The position numbers and the translations under genes are program-made. This document shows positions 6,424-8,473 of a stretch of DNA of 8,473 nucleotides, in pieces. Under the pieces are notes generated by a model, which made no database searches, was not told where the DNA came from, and saw only the letters and a list, made by a program, of their open reading frames with translations. The stretch's first letter is position 1; every line of letters begins with the position of its first letter. Location of the stretch: assembly GCA_026709725.1 (NCBI GenBank), contig JAPOSK010000231.1, positions 1 to 8,473 on the forward strand. The letters are read 5' to 3'. The stretch is from Paracoccaceae bacterium. GTDB taxonomy: Bacteria > Pseudomonadota > Alphaproteobacteria > Rhodobacterales > Rhodobacteraceae.

Positions 6424-6452
6424 ATCCGATCCTCGGGGGCGACATCCGATCC
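6424..6452. repeat. ATCCGATCC direct repeats, 20 bp apart
   Basis: The 9-mer ATCCGATCC occurs at 6424-6432 and 6444-6452, with starts exactly 20 bp apart (about two helical turns). An inverted eight-base match, GGATCGGA, lies at 6280-6287 within the map-proximal hairpin. Regular spacing can reflect a protein-binding pair or decayed duplication. No function is assigned. Confidence 0.35.
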
Positions 6453-6556
6453 CCGGAGTGACGATCACCATGACCCGACCGGACATGCAGAACCTGAGAC
6501 GCCTTACCGCTCCTGCCGACCGCAAGGGCGGGCCTGACCTGATCCAGGGTCGGTGC

Positions 6557-6583
6557 GGGGCTCGACACAGATGGCGGAGCCCC
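6557..6583. other. Perfect 7-bp GC-rich hairpin in the map-secA intergenic region
   Basis: GGGGCTC (6557-6563) and GAGCCCC (6577-6583) form a perfect stem around a 13-nt loop. It lies about 120 nt beyond the secA stop on the minus strand and 280 nt beyond map on the plus strand. No T-run follows in either direction. It could be a 3' structure of a long tail or part of an unannotated small RNA. Confidence 0.35.
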
Positions 6584-6646
6584 CTGCATGTCCACAACAC
6601 GCTCGGGGCCATTGCCGAAGCGCGGGTCGGGGCGCGGGCCGGAGGC

Positions 6647-6670
6647 ACATCACCGGGGGTGGGGTGGTGT
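6647..6670 (-). terminator. Weak GC-rich stem-loop downstream of secA
   Basis: On the minus strand ACACCACC can pair with GGTGATGT at 7 of 8 positions around an 8-nt C-rich loop, starting 33 nt after the secA stop. No U-tract follows. It is a candidate 3'-end structure for secA mRNA rather than a convincing intrinsic terminator. The plus strand here is a run of G blocks. Confidence 0.3.
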
Positions 6671-6702
6671 TCCGGTTATCCGTCATGAGGCGGGAATGGG
6701 GA

Positions 6703-8473
6703 TTAACGCTTTCCGCAACAGTGCTTGAATTTCTTGCCCGAACCGCAGGGGCAGGGGCTGTTGCGCCCCGGCGCTGCCCTGGTCGCAAGAGATACATTGC
6801 CCAGCGTGTCAACAGCAGGTGTAACATTTATGGCCTCTGTAACCTGATGTTTTGCACCGTTTCGGGAAGCGTTCTGCTCCGGTTGCCGTCTTGGACGTTT
6901 CCGAGCTGCCTGCTGACGCTGATCATGTTCACGCTGCAGGTGCTCTTGCAGAACTCTCTGCTGTTCAGGGGTGAGGGGTCGGGCCAGGCTGACATTTCTG
7001 GCAACGGTGGCCTGCACGGAGTCGAGGAGAGCCTGAAAAAGCTCGAATCCCTCCTGCTTGAATTCGATCAGCGGATCCCGCTGGGCGTATCCGCGAAACC
7101 CAATGACTGACCGCAGATGCTCCAGGGTGACAAGATGCTCCCGCCAATGTTGATCAAGGGCACTCAGCAGATGACGTTTTTCCATCACCTTCATCCATTC
7201 AGCACCAAACTCGTCACGGCGGTTCGTGTAGTGCCGGTCCGATGCATCACAAAGGCGCTCGATAATCTCATCAGGGGTGATGCCGTCTTCGTCGGACCAA
7301 TTTGTGATTGGCACATCAAGACCGAGGCGATCCCGTATCGCCTGGCCCAGTTCCTCGATTTCCCACTGATCCTGAAAACTGTCTTCGGGAATGTGTTCAT
7401 CAGCCAGATCTTCGATCAGGTCATGGCGCATGTCGCGAACCATCTCGCTGACATCGTCACTTTTCATGATTTCCAAACGCCGCCTGAAGATCACCCTGCG
7501 CTGGTCATTCATGACATCATCATACTTCAGCAGCTGCTTGCGTATCTCAAAATTCCGTCCTTCGACCTTGGCCTGTGCCCTTTCCAGGGATTTGTTCACC
7601 CAAGGATGGACAATGGCCTCACCCTCCTCCATGCCGATGGTGTTGAGGACCTTGTCAAGGCGGTCGGATCCGAAGATACGCATCAGGTCATCCTCAAGTG
7701 ACAGAAAGAACGATGACCGTCCCGGATCGCCCTGCCGACCCGAACGGCCGCGCAACTGGTTGTCAATCCGCCGGGATTCATGGCGTTCTGTAGCCAGCAC
7801 GAACAGTCCGCCTGCACTGACAACCTTCTCGCGATCTCCGGCGATCTCCGCTTCCACGTTCTCCCGCAGGGCGGTGACGTCGCAGTCCGGATTCCTGTCG
7901 AGTGCAGTGAGAACGCGCATTTCAACATTGCCGCCGAGCTGGATATCGGTGCCACGACCAGCCATGTTGGTGGCAATGGTTATGGCTCCCGGTCGTCCGG
8001 CATCTGCCACAATCCCTGCCTCCTGCTCATGGTACCGGGCATTCAGGACATTGTGCCTGAGTTTGCGCTTTTTGAGCAATTCGGAGAGATGCTCTGATTT
8101 TTCAATTGATGTCGTGCCGACAAGGATGGGTTGGCGTTTGGTGTGTGCCTTGGCAATGGTATCGACAATCGCAGCATATTTCTCCTGCGTCGTCCGGTAA
8201 ATCTTGTCATCCTCATCAATCCGGGCCACCGGTTCATTGGTGGGCACTTCAACCACACCGAGTGCGTAGATGGACTCGAATTCTTCGGCCTCGGTTGCGG
8301 CCGTTCCCGTCATGCCTGCCAATTTGTCATAAAGGCGAAAGTAATTTTGAAATGTCACCGAAGCGAGGGTTGTGTTTTCGGCCTGGATCTCGACATTTTC
8401 CTTGGCTTCGATAGCCTGATGCAGACCCTCACTCAGCCGTCGGCCTGACATCATGCGGCCTGTGAACTCATCA
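6703..8473 (-). CDS. secA: Protein translocase ATPase SecA, N-terminus outside window
   Basis: Motor ATPase that drives unfolded secretory proteins through SecYEG; cytosolic and membrane-associated. Seen: 589 C-terminal residues (family length about 850-900), open to the right edge, beginning inside the [12 protein letters not shown] segment, so the Walker A/B region is missing. In window numbering: GMTGTA (about 53-58); second nucleotide-binding domain with GTTSIEKSE (119-127), [14 protein letters not shown] (168-181) and the arginine-rich [13 protein letters not shown] (239-251); helical scaffold and wing ([11 protein letters not shown] about 316-326, [13 protein letters not shown] about 442-454, FRGYAQRDP about 459-467). 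A basic Gln/Arg-rich linker (about 506-540) leads to the zinc tail, with Cys574, Cys576, Cys585 and Cys586 ([14 protein letters not shown]), which binds SecB and lipid in homologues. The stop is TAA at 6705-6703. No frameshift or missing key residue was seen. Confidence 0.97.
   Translation of the reverse strand, partial: DEFTGRMMSGRRLSEGLHQAIEAKENVEIQAENTTLASVTFQNYFRLYDKLAGMTGTAATEAEEFESIYALGVVEVPTNEPVARIDEDDKIYRTTQEKYAAIVDTIAKAHTKRQPILVGTTSIEKSEHLSELLKKRKLRHNVLNARYHEQEAGIVADAGRPGAITIATNMAGRGTDIQLGGNVEMRVLTALDRNPDCDVTALRENVEAEIAGDREKVVSAGGLFVLATERHESRRIDNQLRGRSGRQGDPGRSSFFLSLEDDLMRIFGSDRLDKVLNTIGMEEGEAIVHPWVNKSLERAQAKVEGRNFEIRKQLLKYDDVMNDQRRVIFRRRLEIMKSDDVSEMVRDMRHDLIEDLADEHIPEDSFQDQWEIEELGQAIRDRLGLDVPITNWSDEDGITPDEIIERLCDASDRHYTNRRDEFGAEWMKVMEKRHLLSALDQHWREHLVTLEHLRSVIGFRGYAQRDPLIEFKQEGFELFQALLDSVQATVARNVSLARPLTPEQQRVLQEHLQREHDQRQQAARKRPRRQPEQNASRNGAKHQVTEAINVTPAVDTLGNVSLATRAAPGRNSPCPCGSGKKFKHCCGKR

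Larger units (their letters stand above)
6275..6702. other. Noncoding GC-rich region between convergent map and secA
   Basis: These 428 nt hold the 3' ends of both neighbouring transcripts. Short open frames on either strand translate to Arg/Pro/Ser/Gly-rich sequence with no recognisable motif and no good ribosome binding site, so no gene is called. What is visible is structure: a broken hairpin after map, a 9-mer repeated 20 bp apart, a 7-bp hairpin at 6557-6583, and a G-rich run (6622-6667) next to secA. No stem is followed by a T-run on the relevant strand, so termination may be Rho-dependent. I looked for SRP-RNA-like and tRNA-like signatures and saw none. Confidence 0.6.

Noticed and set aside
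6415..6648. Possible 77-aa minus-strand protein after secA
   Set aside because: The translation is Arg/Pro-rich with no recognisable domain or ribosome binding site, and other frames over the same stretch are equally open, as expected in GC-rich noncoding DNA.
6458..6688. Possible 76-aa plus-strand protein in the map-secA gap
   Set aside because: It has no motif or hydrophobic pattern and covers the same hairpins and G-rich run; it reads as noncoding.
6275..6702. SRP RNA, tRNA or another housekeeping RNA in the map-secA gap
   Set aside because: No GGAAGG-type SRP tetraloop domain, tRNA T-loop or CCA end was found on either strand by eye.

Overview
The window looks like a chromosomal segment of an alphaproteobacterium. 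The methionine aminopeptidase ends in the IFTLSP...FHP tail I associate with alphaproteobacterial Map. The SecA scaffold sequence ([18 protein letters not shown]) and its CPCG...HCCG zinc tail also fit that group. Base composition is moderately GC-rich, judged by eye. No mobile element, tRNA, rRNA or CRISPR array was seen.

Layout: positions 1-5158 hold a minus-strand gene set, in transcription order dctP (periplasmic binding protein), dctQ (small permease), dctM (very large permease) and a family III CoA-transferase that runs off the left edge. The three TRAP subunits resemble the FcbT/TakP-like branch (COG4663/4665/4664; 'mannitol/chloroaromatic' or 2-oxoacid type). The inferred job of the set is uptake of an organic anion from the periplasm, driven by an ion gradient, followed by CoA activation by the transferase. 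An 11-bp inverted repeat between dctP and dctQ probably sets a higher binding-protein level. dctQ appears to start at TTG. The dctM Shine-Dalgarno overlaps the dctQ stop codon.

Positions 5159-5428 are a divergent intergenic region with candidate promoters and short palindromes. Positions 5429-6274 (plus strand) encode a complete type I methionine aminopeptidase (map). Positions 6275-6702 lie between the convergent map and secA genes. This stretch appears noncoding, GC-rich and rich in inverted and direct repeats. Positions 6703-8473 (minus) hold the C-terminal two-thirds of secA, whose start lies beyond the right edge.

Nothing here amounts to a clearly new biological system. The points most worth a second look are the TRAP plus CoA-transferase pairing, a Glu at the expected catalytic Asp position of the transferase, the 787-residue DctM with extra domains, and the structured map-secA intergenic region.
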